This document shows, one piece after another, positions 1 through 6,910 of a DNA stretch of 45,804 bases (the stretch's first letter is position 1; the number at the start of each line of letters is the position of its first letter). Below the pieces are notes generated by a model. The model ran no database searches and was not told the DNA's origin. It worked only from the letters and a program-made list of their open reading frames with translations. Source of the stretch: Corynebacterium sp. 122RC1 (GTDB lineage: Bacteria > Actinomycetota > Actinomycetes > Mycobacteriales > Mycobacteriaceae); NCBI RefSeq assembly GCF_024580955.1, contig NZ_JANIKD010000019.1:1-45804 (forward strand). The letters are read 5' to 3'. The position numbers were made by a program, and so were the translations under genes.

Positions 1-77
1 AGATTCTCCGCCAGAATACGATCCTCAACCAAGCGGACCACACGGTCCTTCGCATCCTGATCAAACTTCTTTGGCAT
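1..77 (-). CDS. IS3-type transposase OrfA, N-terminal fragment (runs off window)
   Basis: Twenty-five codons are visible, beginning MPKKFDQDAKDRVVRLVEDR, the typical start of the helix-turn-helix OrfA protein of actinobacterial IS3 elements. OrfA binds the element ends and is normally fused to the DDE catalytic OrfB by a -1 frameshift. Only the first part of the DNA-binding region is present, so whether the element is intact cannot be judged. The start codon is ATG at 77, about 50 bp inside the element terminus, a normal distance. Confidence 0.75.
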   Translation of the reverse strand, partial: MPKKFDQDAKDRVVRLVEDRILAEN

Positions 78-127
78 GTTCCAGATTTTCCCATCTACTC
101 AAACGGAACAAAACCCGGGACACTTCA
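1..127 (-). mobile_element. IS3-family insertion sequence, one end
   Basis: Read on the minus strand, the element appears to begin near 127 with TGAAGTGTCCCGGG, a TGA-type terminus as in IS3 elements. About 50 bases later comes the start of a transposase OrfA-like frame (77 down to 1), which runs off the window. The exact outer boundary and any 3-bp target duplication cannot be confirmed because the other end is outside the window. Confidence 0.7.
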
Positions 128-207
128 AAATTGCCTGAATTAGTCAGCACTCGAAGCAACTGCCCCACAGGCACAACAATTCATGTTCGTCGCCAGTGAG
201 GCCCCGC

Positions 208-242
208 CTCCCGACTCCCGACTCCCGGCGTGCGGCGTGGGG
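208..242. repeat. 7-bp tandem repeat, CTCCCGA-like
   Basis: Three consecutive 7-bp units (CTCCCGA, CTCCCGA, CTCCCGG) lie at 208-228, followed by two looser G-rich heptads. The stretch is non-coding. Similar heptad arrays occur at 33287-33342 and 42733-42774. Confidence 0.6.
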
Positions 243-334
243 TGAACGAGATGCGGTCACCCTCGGAGTAGGTGATGACGGAACATTTTCGTTAACTGGG
301 GTAACGGGGTAGGGCCAGTTGGTAGCGTCGGAAG

Positions 335-452
335 CGCTTGGCTTTGCGGGCGTTGGTCGATAGCCCAAAGTCGATAGGGCGATGTGTTGGTCGATAGGGA
401 GGGCAAAATCCGGGAAATCCGCGCCCTATCGACTTTGAGCTATCGACCAACG
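335..452. repeat. TATCGACC hairpin repeat, copy A
   Basis: Two arms at 351-381 and 421-452 form an inverted repeat that matches at 30 of 31 positions, around a loop of about 40 bases that carries another GGTCGATAGGG. It begins with CGCTTGGC, as does the related copy at 26215-26343, and the loop word GAAATCCGC is shared. No reading frame in it looks coding. It sits between an IS3 end and a regulator gene. It could be a small non-autonomous element, a REP-like sequence or a bidirectional transcription barrier. Confidence 0.75.
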
Positions 453-527
453 TGTCATATCCACCAAAACAACAATGCCCAATGACCCCAACCTCCAACG
501 CGCTCAACTCCTGTGCCAGCGTTGCAC

Positions 528-558
528 TTGACCCTCACGCAGCGTGAGGCGCAACAAT
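528..558 (+). promoter_or_regulatory. MerR/TipA-type promoter-operator
   Basis: TTGACC at 528-533 and AACAAT at 553-558 are separated by 19 bp, the long spacer typical of promoters activated by MerR-family proteins. The spacer holds the perfect inverted repeat CCTCACGC-A-GCGTGAGG at 533-549. It lies directly before a TipA-like MerR gene, so autoregulation is likely. The -10 hexamer overlaps the first possible ATG at 557. Confidence 0.8.
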
Positions 559-565
559 GAAACAC

Positions 566-1402
566 ATGCAAGCCCCCAACACACCCAACATCTCTAACAA
601 CACCGACTACCAAGCCGCCGAACCCCTCTACACGGTGGGGGAGGTCGCCCAGGAGCTGAACCTTACGGTGCGCACGTTGCACTATTGGGAGTCATTGGGG
701 TTGGTTGAGCCGCAGTGGCGAAGTTGGGCGAACTATCGCCTGTATTCTGCACGCGAAATTGAGCGCCTGCAGCAGGTGATGATCTACCGGGCAACGGGGA
801 TGAAGCTTGCGGAAATTAAGGCCCTTTTGGAGGGCGAACAGGAAAGTCTGGAGCACCTGCGCCGTCAACGCGCCCGCCTTGAGCAACAGCGCGCCGGGGT
901 GGAGGCAATGCTGCAGGCTGTGGAAACGCTATTGGAGAAGCATATGAATAAAGAAGAGTTGAACTTACAGCAGATCGGTGAAATCCTCGGCGACGCCAAC
1001 TTTGCCGAGCACCAGCAGGAGGCCGAGCAGCGCTACGGCGACTCGCAGGATTGGCAGGTCAGCCAGCAGCGTACCGCAAAGTGGACCGCCCAGGATTGGG
1101 AGGCGAACAAGCAACGATTCGCCGCCATCGACGCCCGCCTTGCCCAAGCTGCCCGCGAGGCCATTCCCACCGATTCCCAAGAGGCCGCCGCGCTGGTAGC
1201 CGCCCACCGCGAGGTCCTTAGCGAGTTCTTCCCGGTCACCCCGGCCAAGCACTACCTGATTTCTCGCGGCTACATCGCCGACCCTCGGTTCCGCAGCTAC
1301 TACGAACAGCAGCAGCCGGGTCTCGCGCAGTGGCTGGCGGATGCCATCGCTCACGTAGCGCAGGAGCAGGGGGTGGACCTGGAGCAGCCCACTTGGGAAT
1401 AG
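566..1402 (+). CDS. MerR-family regulator with TipAS-like effector domain
   Basis: Transcription activator of the TipA type. Residues about 22-92 form the MerR winged helix (YTVGEVAQELNLTVRTLHYW and NYRLYSAREIERLQ). A coiled-coil linker follows at about 93-140. The C-terminal 140 residues resemble the helical TipAS domain that binds peptide antibiotics or other amphipathic ligands. I start the gene at ATG 566 (278 aa), because ATG 557 lies inside the -10 hexamer of the MerR-type promoter. Transcription would begin about 7 nt after that hexamer, giving a leaderless message. Starting at 557 would add three residues. The target may be only itself, since no co-oriented drug pump follows. Its ligand is unknown. 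Confidence 0.88.
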   Translation: MQAPNTPNISNNTDYQAAEPLYTVGEVAQELNLTVRTLHYWESLGLVEPQWRSWANYRLYSAREIERLQQVMIYRATGMKLAEIKALLEGEQESLEHLRRQRARLEQQRAGVEAMLQAVETLLEKHMNKEELNLQQIGEILGDANFAEHQQEAEQRYGDSQDWQVSQQRTAKWTAQDWEANKQRFAAIDARLAQAAREAIPTDSQEAAALVAAHREVLSEFFPVTPAKHYLISRGYIADPRFRSYYEQQQPGLAQWLADAIAHVAQEQGVDLEQPTWE

Positions 1403-1471
1403 GGCAGTTTCCGCCGCCCAACCCCCTCCAGCCAGGCAGCCCAGGTGCATCCCAGGATGGAATAGGGGAGC

Positions 1472-1513
1472 AAAAAAACGGAGCCCACTGCTTGAACAAG
1501 TAGTGGGCTCCGC
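1472..1513 (-). terminator. Rho-independent terminator of the phosphatase-like gene
   Basis: A 10-bp perfect stem (GGAGCCCACT at 1480-1489 with AGTGGGCTCC) extends inward through CTTG/CAAG. On the minus strand it is followed by seven T residues (A-run at 1472-1478). It lies just after the stop of the minus-strand gene 1536-2138 and may also block read-through from the MerR gene. Confidence 0.88.
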
Positions 1514-1535
1514 TATAGGGGTTTGTGCTGTCCGC

Positions 1536-2138
1536 TTAGGCGTAGACAGACTCTTCAACTGGGGAAATGCCGAGTTTGTTGAGCATGTAGAGCACGCGGG
1601 CCTCGAGGTCGTCTGCGAGTTCGCGGCTTTGCTCCAGCGTCTCAGCCTTGGCCACAGGCCAGACCTTGACTTCCTTGCCAGCCTCGTCGCGGGGAGCGTC
1701 GGTACCCAAGAACACGATGAAGTCCGGCATGGCTACGGTGCGCACGTCGTTGGTGTGCCGTGGGGCAGCGGCCAGGCCGCGCTCATTGAACACCTTTTGC
1801 ATGTGTCCAATGGCGGCGTTTTCGGGGTGGCTTGCTGCGGCGTCCACGTAAAGGGCCTCGCCGGCGTACTTCTTGGTCAGTGCCACGGCAGCGTTTGCCA
1901 GGGCTGCGTTGGTGCCGGCGGCGAAGCGCACGTGAATGCGGTGCTCGCCGAAGTATTCATTGGCCTCGCGTTCCACGAACAAGGGGATGAACTCTTCCAG
2001 GGTGGCCTTTGCGGTGTGCTCGGCGATGAGTTGGTCCAGCTTTGCGTCTATTGCCTCAGCGGAGTGAGCATGCCCAAATGCGGCGTGCAGGTCCGCGCGG
2101 AGCGTTTCAAAGCGCTTTGCGTTGATGTTGTGGAGCAT
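1536..2138 (-). CDS. LMW-phosphatase/ArsC-like protein lacking catalytic residues
   Basis: A 200-aa protein of unknown function. Residues about 5-62 are helical and resemble the three-helix dimerisation region found before some actinobacterial arsenate reductase domains. Residues about 68-192 follow the low-molecular-weight tyrosine phosphatase/ArsC layout: a beta strand, a loop FAAGTNAALANAA where the catalytic CX5R-S would be, then MPDFIVFLG and a final long helix. In my alignment the nucleophilic Cys is Ala74, the Arg is Leu80 and the following Ser is Ala81. The Asp-Pro acid loop is replaced by VWPVAKAE. It is therefore probably not a phosphatase, and a binding or regulatory role is more likely. 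A GGTGGG precedes ATG 2138. It stands alone with its own terminator. The family call is moderate; loss of catalysis follows if the alignment is right. Confidence 0.75.
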   Translation of the reverse strand: MLHNINAKRFETLRADLHAAFGHAHSAEAIDAKLDQLIAEHTAKATLEEFIPLFVEREANEYFGEHRIHVRFAAGTNAALANAAVALTKKYAGEALYVDAAASHPENAAIGHMQKVFNERGLAAAPRHTNDVRTVAMPDFIVFLGTDAPRDEAGKEVKVWPVAKAETLEQSRELADDLEARVLYMLNKLGISPVEESVYA

Positions 2139-2388
2139 GATGTGTACCCACCCACTTTCTCAAAAGTCTCAGGGCTGGAAGTTTGTCCATGCATAAGATA
2201 AAAGGCAACTTCCGGCCACTTGCTGTTTACCTGTTGTTCACTTTAGCGCATTGCGGTGTGAACTATGCAACTCCCAAACGTGAAAAAGTTTCCATAAGTA
2301 GCCCTGACCTTGGAAAATACAACCTTAAAAATTCTTGAAAATATTGCACTTTGGGCGTGTCACGCCTTCCCCCACTAAAGCAGCAGCG

Positions 2389-2427
2389 CGCCCCCAAGCA
2401 GCACCGCGAGGTGTGACCTTGGGGGCG
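2389..2427 (-). terminator. Intergenic hairpin after soxA, possible terminator
   Basis: CGCCCCCAAG (2389-2398) pairs with CTTGGGGGCG (2418-2427), with an inner CACC/GGTG stem. It lies just downstream of the soxA stop on the minus strand. There is no clear T-tract, so it may be a weak terminator or an mRNA-stabilising hairpin. Confidence 0.5.
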
Positions 2428-2454
2428 TCGGCAATTCCCTTGATTCGCTCGGCG

Positions 2455-3612
2455 TTACACTGCAGCATGCACTGGTTCGTGCGCCTGGATGGCAAAGCTC
2501 GGGTGCATGAGCTCGGTGTGCGCCTGGGTTGCCAGCTCCGCGCAGAGCTTGCCCACGGCTGGGGCCATCTTGAAGCCGTGTCCGGAGAAGCCGGTGGCGA
2601 CCACCACGTCTCCGACTCTGTCCATGATCGGGGTCTTGTCTGCCGTGTAGGTGTCAAAGTGCACCGAATAGCGGTTGGGCTCCGGGTGGACGCCGGGGAA
2701 GAGCTCGGTGACCTGCTGGCCGAACTCGCTGAGCGCCTGGCGATCCAAGCGCAGGTCGCAGTCTTCAATCCGGTCCGTCTCCGGGCCTCCCCACAGGTCC
2801 AGGCCGGAAATCTTCACCGAGTAGCCGTCCACGCAGGGCGCGCCAAAGAGGTGGAAGTCGCCGCGGTCGCGGATGAACGTGGGGAGGTTTTGGGGGTCGA
2901 ACTCCCCGGCGATCTTGGGCAGGAACCACGTGAGCACCAGCTTGCGCACCTCGATGAGCGGGGCGAGCTGCGGCAGCACCAGTTTGCTCCAAGCGCCGGA
3001 GGTGACCACCGCGCAGTCGGCCACGATGGTCTGATCCCCGGCAACAATTTCCACGCCGCCGCCTTCGAGCTGCGTCACCGCGGTGATCTCCGTGTGCTCA
3101 AGCACCTTCGCACCGTTGAGTTTTGCCTGTTCAACAGCGGAATACACGGCGAGTTCGGGCCGCATGGCGCCCCCGAGCAGGTCCACGATGCCGGATTCGT
3201 TGTCTTGGAAATCCAGCCCAGGGTAGCGGTCGCGCAGTGCCTGGGCATCCAGCTCCTCGTAGGGCAGGCCGTGCTTTTCAATCGACTCCCTTAGGCGAAC
3301 AAACGGAGCGTCGGTGCTGCGCCCCACGTTGAGGCAACCGAAGTCCAGCAGCAGCTCGCGGCCGGCCTCCGCACCGAGCTCCTTCCATAAACTGCGCGCC
3401 TCCTTGAGCAGCGGCACATACTTCTCGCCCTCGTGATACGCCGTGCGAAACAGCCGGGACTCACCCGTAAACGCGCCATAACTGTGCGATAGCCCGAACT
3501 GCTCAACGCCAATAACCTCCAGGTCAAAGCGCTGCGCGAGTTTGGAAAGCTGCCACAAACTCATTGATCCCATGGTTCCCAAGCCGATGACCACGATTGT
3601 TTTCTTTGCCAT
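2455..3612 (-). CDS. soxA: FAD-dependent sarcosine/N-methyl amino acid oxidase
   Basis: A 385-aa DAO-fold flavoprotein of the monomeric sarcosine oxidase / N-methyltryptophan oxidase family. It is expected to oxidise an N-methyl or other secondary amine to an aldehyde or imine plus H2O2. The dinucleotide-binding motif VIGLGTMGSM is at the N-terminus, and the C-terminal GDVVVATGFSGHGFKMAPAVG is the usual FAD-contacting segment. Start ATG 3612 follows AAGGGG at a good distance; a longer upstream extension has no support. In the GYSVKIS segment a Tyr seems to occupy the position of the flavin-linking Cys of MSOX/MTOX, so flavin attachment may be non-covalent. It is the last gene of an amtB-ocd-soxA arrangement known from C. 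glutamicum. Its true substrate is not determined. Confidence 0.85.
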   Translation of the reverse strand: MAKKTIVVIGLGTMGSMSLWQLSKLAQRFDLEVIGVEQFGLSHSYGAFTGESRLFRTAYHEGEKYVPLLKEARSLWKELGAEAGRELLLDFGCLNVGRSTDAPFVRLRESIEKHGLPYEELDAQALRDRYPGLDFQDNESGIVDLLGGAMRPELAVYSAVEQAKLNGAKVLEHTEITAVTQLEGGGVEIVAGDQTIVADCAVVTSGAWSKLVLPQLAPLIEVRKLVLTWFLPKIAGEFDPQNLPTFIRDRGDFHLFGAPCVDGYSVKISGLDLWGGPETDRIEDCDLRLDRQALSEFGQQVTELFPGVHPEPNRYSVHFDTYTADKTPIMDRVGDVVVATGFSGHGFKMAPAVGKLCAELATQAHTELMHPSFAIQAHEPVHAAV

Positions 3613-3685
3613 GTGAAAGACCCCTTGCTGTGCGGTGGTGTGAATATTGGAGCGTGCGGTGAATTTTGGAGCGTGCCGACGCCGC

Positions 3686-3743
3686 CAGCGCCCGCACACA
3701 GTACGGCGGTGCTACCGTTGCGGGCGTTGTGTGGCGGGCGCTG
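3686..3743. other. Strong intercistronic hairpin between ocd and soxA
   Basis: CAGCGCCCGCACACA (3686-3700) pairs with TGTGTGGCGGGCGCTG (3728-3743) with one bulged base. It begins 5 bp after the ocd stop and has no T-tract. It could attenuate or stabilise the downstream soxA message. Next to it is a near-perfect repeat of about 18 bp containing TTGGAGCGTGC (about 3641-3677). Confidence 0.7.
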
Positions 3744-3748
3744 TTGGG

Positions 3749-4891
3749 TTAGGCCAGGGCTGGGGCTTCCCATAGCGGTAGGCTCACTCCGATGCCCTTT
3801 TCGCGTGCGGTTTCGTAGACCTCGGTGGCCCAAGCCACGTCTTCCACCGGCATGCCGCCAACGGAGTAGAGGATGATCTCGTCTTCGCTTCGGCGCCCGG
3901 GGATGCGGCCTGCGGAGATGTCCCCGATCTGCTCAAGGCGCGAGGGGTCCAGCTTGCCTTCGCGCATGAGGTCATGGAAGTGGGTGCCCGGAATGCCCAG
4001 AAGTTGGTAGGCCTCGGTGCCGTATTCTTCCGCCCATGCGTCGTAGAGGCCCTGGTAGTCCAGGACCAGGCGGGCCTCGCCAGAGAGGATGAACTCGTCA
4101 TCAAAGCGGGCGGCGGCTGGAAGAAGCAGCAGGGCGCCTGGTTTGAGAAACTGCTTTTGGAAGTATGGGAATGCCTCCGAGCCGGCGGCGTCAGTGGTGG
4201 TGGCGGCAATGATGATGTCAGAATCCTGCGAGGCCTCATCCACGGAATCCACCGCCACCACGGTGCCCACGCTCGGGAACTTCGTTTTAACGTATTCCAC
4301 AAAGGCTTCGGTGGAACCGGCGGAGCGGCCCTTGACCTTAATGGTTGTGATCCCTGGGCGCAGTGCCAAGACTGCTTCCAGGAGGGTGCGGGCCATCACG
4401 CCGGGACCCACCACGCCCACAACCTCGGCATCTTCCTTGGCAAACAGCTTCACGCCCACGCCGGGGACCGCGCCAGTGCGGTATGCGGACAGGAGGTTGG
4501 CGGACATAATGGCTTTGGGGGCGCCGGTGTCTGCGTCGTTGAGCACAAACGTGTGGATGGATCGGGGGAGGCCCTGCTTGCGGTTTTCCGCGTTCGAGCC
4601 GTACCACTTCACACCCGCCCCACGGAAACGACCACCCAAGTAGGCGGGCATAGCCATGAACCGACGGTCTGGGCCGTCCTTCGGCATTTCCTCAAACTCT
4701 GGTTCGGCGGGAAAACCGATCATGGCGCCGTGGGAGTTCGCGTTCTGGCCAGCCATGCGGTAGTCGCCGTCTGCGAGCAGCACCAGCGTTTCTTCCATCA
4801 CGTCAATGCACTTGGCAATGTCTGTGACTCCAGCCTCGATCATGTCGGGCTCAGAGAGGTACAGAAAATCAATCGCGGTGTTATTGCTCAT
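3749..4891 (-). CDS. ocd: Ornithine cyclodeaminase / mu-crystallin family protein
   Basis: A 380-aa NAD(P)-dependent protein of the OCD/mu-crystallin family, which includes ornithine cyclodeaminase, alanine dehydrogenase and ketimine reductases. The substrate-side motifs GAGVKWYGS and LSAYRTGAVPGVGVKLFAK precede the Rossmann motif VVGVVGPGVMARTLLEAV. The C-terminal ISAGRIPGRRSEDEIILYSVGGMPVEDVAWA is typical of the family. ATG 4891 follows AAGGAG. It lies between amtB and soxA as in the AmtR-controlled C. glutamicum cluster, which points to release of ammonium from an amino acid. The family contains many enzymes other than true cyclodeaminases, so the reaction is open; some actinobacterial homologues are labelled tyramine oxidase subunit B. 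Confidence 0.85.
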   Translation of the reverse strand: MSNNTAIDFLYLSEPDMIEAGVTDIAKCIDVMEETLVLLADGDYRMAGQNANSHGAMIGFPAEPEFEEMPKDGPDRRFMAMPAYLGGRFRGAGVKWYGSNAENRKQGLPRSIHTFVLNDADTGAPKAIMSANLLSAYRTGAVPGVGVKLFAKEDAEVVGVVGPGVMARTLLEAVLALRPGITTIKVKGRSAGSTEAFVEYVKTKFPSVGTVVAVDSVDEASQDSDIIIAATTTDAAGSEAFPYFQKQFLKPGALLLLPAAARFDDEFILSGEARLVLDYQGLYDAWAEEYGTEAYQLLGIPGTHFHDLMREGKLDPSRLEQIGDISAGRIPGRRSEDEIILYSVGGMPVEDVAWATEVYETAREKGIGVSLPLWEAPALA

Positions 4892-4922
4892 GGGGGCTCC
4901 TTATGTGAAAGATTGTGGGGCA

Positions 4923-4962
4923 ACCGGCACGCACGTCTTGCTTGCAGTATTTGCGTGCCGGT
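4923..4962. other. Perfect 11-bp inverted repeat between amtB and ocd
   Basis: ACCGGCACGCA (4923-4933) and TGCGTGCCGGT (4952-4962) form a perfect stem around an 18-base loop, with no T-tract on either strand. Together with the 3686-3743 hairpin, both spacers of this cluster carry a stable hairpin. Confidence 0.75.
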
Positions 4963-5021
4963 GCTCCTATTGGGTGAGGGAAGGAAAGATGAGGGGGAGG
5001 GGGTTCATACTAACCAGGTTG

Positions 5022-6470
5022 CTAGCGTGGGCTGCTTGGTTGAAGTTCCGCAGAAACCGACGCTGGGTCGGCCGACAGCAAGACCTCCGATTCTGATTCC
5101 GGTTCCGATTCCGGTTCTGGAGCCGACGCTGGCGCTGTTGCCTGTGCCGACGGCGGCGGTGGCGTCGGTACCGCTGCTTCTTTGCCGCTTGCCTGCGGGC
5201 GCTGCTCCATCGCTTTGGAGAGTTGGCTTGGGCCGAAGGTGCGCATGTCGTAGGCGGATTCAGCGTGGATCATGAGGTCAATACCGCCCGCTTCATCCTC
5301 ACTGTTGATGCGGATTGGGGTGATCTTGTTGAGGAGGGTCGCGATCAGCCAAGTCATGCCGAAGGAGTATGCAATGGTCACAACGATTGCGATCGGCTCG
5401 CTCCAGAAGATGCTGATGTCTCCGCCGCGGAAGATGCCTACCACGCCTGCTGGTGCCTGCGGGTTGCCAAAGAGCATCACAAACAGTGCGCCCGCGATGC
5501 CGGCAATGCCGTGGACTGCGAATACGTCCAGGGAGTCGTCAATGTGGTGCTGCCTCTTCCAAGAAATTGCCCACGCTGCTGCGGCGGAAGCGCAGAAACC
5601 GACCAGCACGGCCTGCATTGGGCTGACTGCATCCGCGGATGGCGTGATGCCTACCAGACCTGCGATGATGCCGGTGCCCATGCCCAACATGGTGGGCTTC
5701 TTGGTGAGGATGCGTTCGATCACAATGAATCCCAGCGCGCCACCGGCCACGGACATGAGAGAGGTGAGGACGACGTAGGTTGCCAAGAAGGAGGCGCTAC
5801 CAGCAGTGCCGCCGTTGAAGCCCAACCAACCTGCAACCAGGAGGCCAACGCCCACCATCATGAGAGGGAGGTTGTGTGGCCTTCCCATGCCCGCCTTCCT
5901 GGGGCCCAACACATAAGCCAATGCTAGGCCGCTGGCGCCGGCGTTCATGTGGATTGCGGTGCCGCCTGCGAAGTCGTGGAAGTGCAGGTTGTTGCGCATC
6001 CAGCCGCCCACCACCCCGGTTTCTTCATCGCTGAGTGCAAACACCCAGTGAGCCATTGGGGCGTAGACCAGCAGGAGCCAAATGGCGCCAAAGACTAGCC
6101 ACGCGCCAAACTTCATGCGTCCTGCAGCGCCGGAGGCTACCAGTGCCAGTGAGATTGCTGCGAAGAGGTAGAAGAAGGCGCCCCAGAGGGCTTCATACTC
6201 GCCGTCGTCATTCATGCCGCCTTGAAGGCCAAAGTAACCGCTTGGGTTACCAATGATTCCCAGTCCACCGAGGGAATCTCCCACCACGAGGCCGTGGCCG
6301 ATTCCCACATACACGATTGCCGTGACAATGAGTGAACCCATCACCATCATCACCATATTCAGCACCTGCCCCTGGCCAAGCATGCCTCCGTAGAGGAATG
6401 CTAGGCCTGGGAACATCAGGCTGACCAAAGCGATGGCCGTCAGAATCCATGCAATATCTGCTGCGTCCAA
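5022..6470 (-). CDS. amtB: Ammonium transporter AmtB
   Basis: Integral membrane ammonium channel of the Amt/Rh family (482 aa from the chosen start). The sequence shows about eleven membrane helices. The twin pore histidines are visible as H174 in DFAGGTAIHMNAG and H320 in DVFAVHGIAG. I chose TTG 6470, which gives MDAADIAWILTAIALVSLMF, matches the start of C. glutamicum AmtB, and has AAGGGG 8 nt upstream. A GTG at 6477-6479 would sit directly on the ribosome site. The C-terminus after DLMIHAESAYD continues into a Pro/Ala/Glu/Ser-rich low-complexity tail of about 70 residues, longer than usual. An AmtR-type box lies 51 bp upstream, so expression should rise under nitrogen limitation. Confidence 0.93.
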   Translation of the reverse strand: MDAADIAWILTAIALVSLMFPGLAFLYGGMLGQGQVLNMVMMVMGSLIVTAIVYVGIGHGLVVGDSLGGLGIIGNPSGYFGLQGGMNDDGEYEALWGAFFYLFAAISLALVASGAAGRMKFGAWLVFGAIWLLLVYAPMAHWVFALSDEETGVVGGWMRNNLHFHDFAGGTAIHMNAGASGLALAYVLGPRKAGMGRPHNLPLMMVGVGLLVAGWLGFNGGTAGSASFLATYVVLTSLMSVAGGALGFIVIERILTKKPTMLGMGTGIIAGLVGITPSADAVSPMQAVLVGFCASAAAAWAISWKRQHHIDDSLDVFAVHGIAGIAGALFVMLFGNPQAPAGVVGIFRGGDISIFWSEPIAIVVTIAYSFGMTWLIATLLNKITPIRINSEDEAGGIDLMIHAESAYDMRTFGPSQLSKAMEQRPQASGKEAAVPTPPPPSAQATAPASAPEPESEPESESEVLLSADPASVSAELQPSSPR

Positions 6471-6520
6471 CGTGTTCACCCCTTTTCTCAAACTCTGTTA
6501 CGCCATATTCGCCACAAAAC

Positions 6521-6534
6521 CTATTGGCTGATAG
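6521..6534. promoter_or_regulatory. AmtR-type operator (CTAT-N6-ATAG)
   Basis: CTATTGGCTGATAG matches the CTAT-N6-ATAG core of operators bound by AmtR, the TetR-type nitrogen regulator of corynebacteria. It is 51 bp before the chosen amtB start on the minus strand. A looser ATAG/CTAT pair lies at about 6613-6646. Confidence 0.82.
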
Positions 6535-6765
6535 AAAAGCTAGGACACTGAAACCTGTCACGCAATAGAAAACCGTGTTTCTACCCCCGCGGGGCCGGGT
6601 TTAAGTTCAGGCGATAGGTCCTATTCATGGCTTATAGGGATTGTGAATTTGAGTGATTATTTGGCCGCTAACCCCGGCGAGGGGGGAGGGGTGTCCGACT
6701 TGAATGTCGTTTTGACTGAATCGCTTGTGTCTGAAGGTGGATTGGGTTACCCTTTGCCCTTGTGT

Positions 6766-6788
6766 TTAATGGAAAGCATTTCCATTAA
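6766..6788. promoter_or_regulatory. Perfect 23-bp palindrome, Zur-box-like
   Basis: TTAATGGAAA and TTTCCATTAA form perfect 10-bp arms around GCA. The central 15-mer TGGAAAGCATTTCCA agrees at 11 of 15 positions with the actinobacterial Zur consensus TGAAAATGATTTTCA. It lies about 120 bp before the FecCD permease gene. Another Fur-family member is possible. It does not resemble DtxR or GlxR sites. Confidence 0.6.
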
Positions 6789-6823
6789 TGAAAACTTGTT
6801 GAAAACTCAGGCGTGTGAAAACT
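6789..6823. repeat. Three direct TGAAAACT repeats beside the palindrome
   Basis: TGAAAACT occurs at 6789-6796, 6800-6807 and 6816-6823. The word equals a Zur half-site, so these may be extra low-affinity sites for the same regulator. Confidence 0.6.
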
Positions 6824-6910
6824 GCTATGACTGCATGAATTTACGCTGCCTGGGCGACGCTGGCGGTACGGACGAAACAAGCTGCGCGCGAAAGAGAAGG
6901 AGGAGTAACT

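Noticed and set aside
2335..3294. Long frame opposite soxA
   Set aside because: Antisense shadow caused by high GC; soxA on the minus strand has full family motifs.
3974..5275. 433-codon frame opposite ocd and amtB
   Set aside because: It spans two well-supported minus-strand genes and the spacer; the protein is low-complexity Gly/His/Val.
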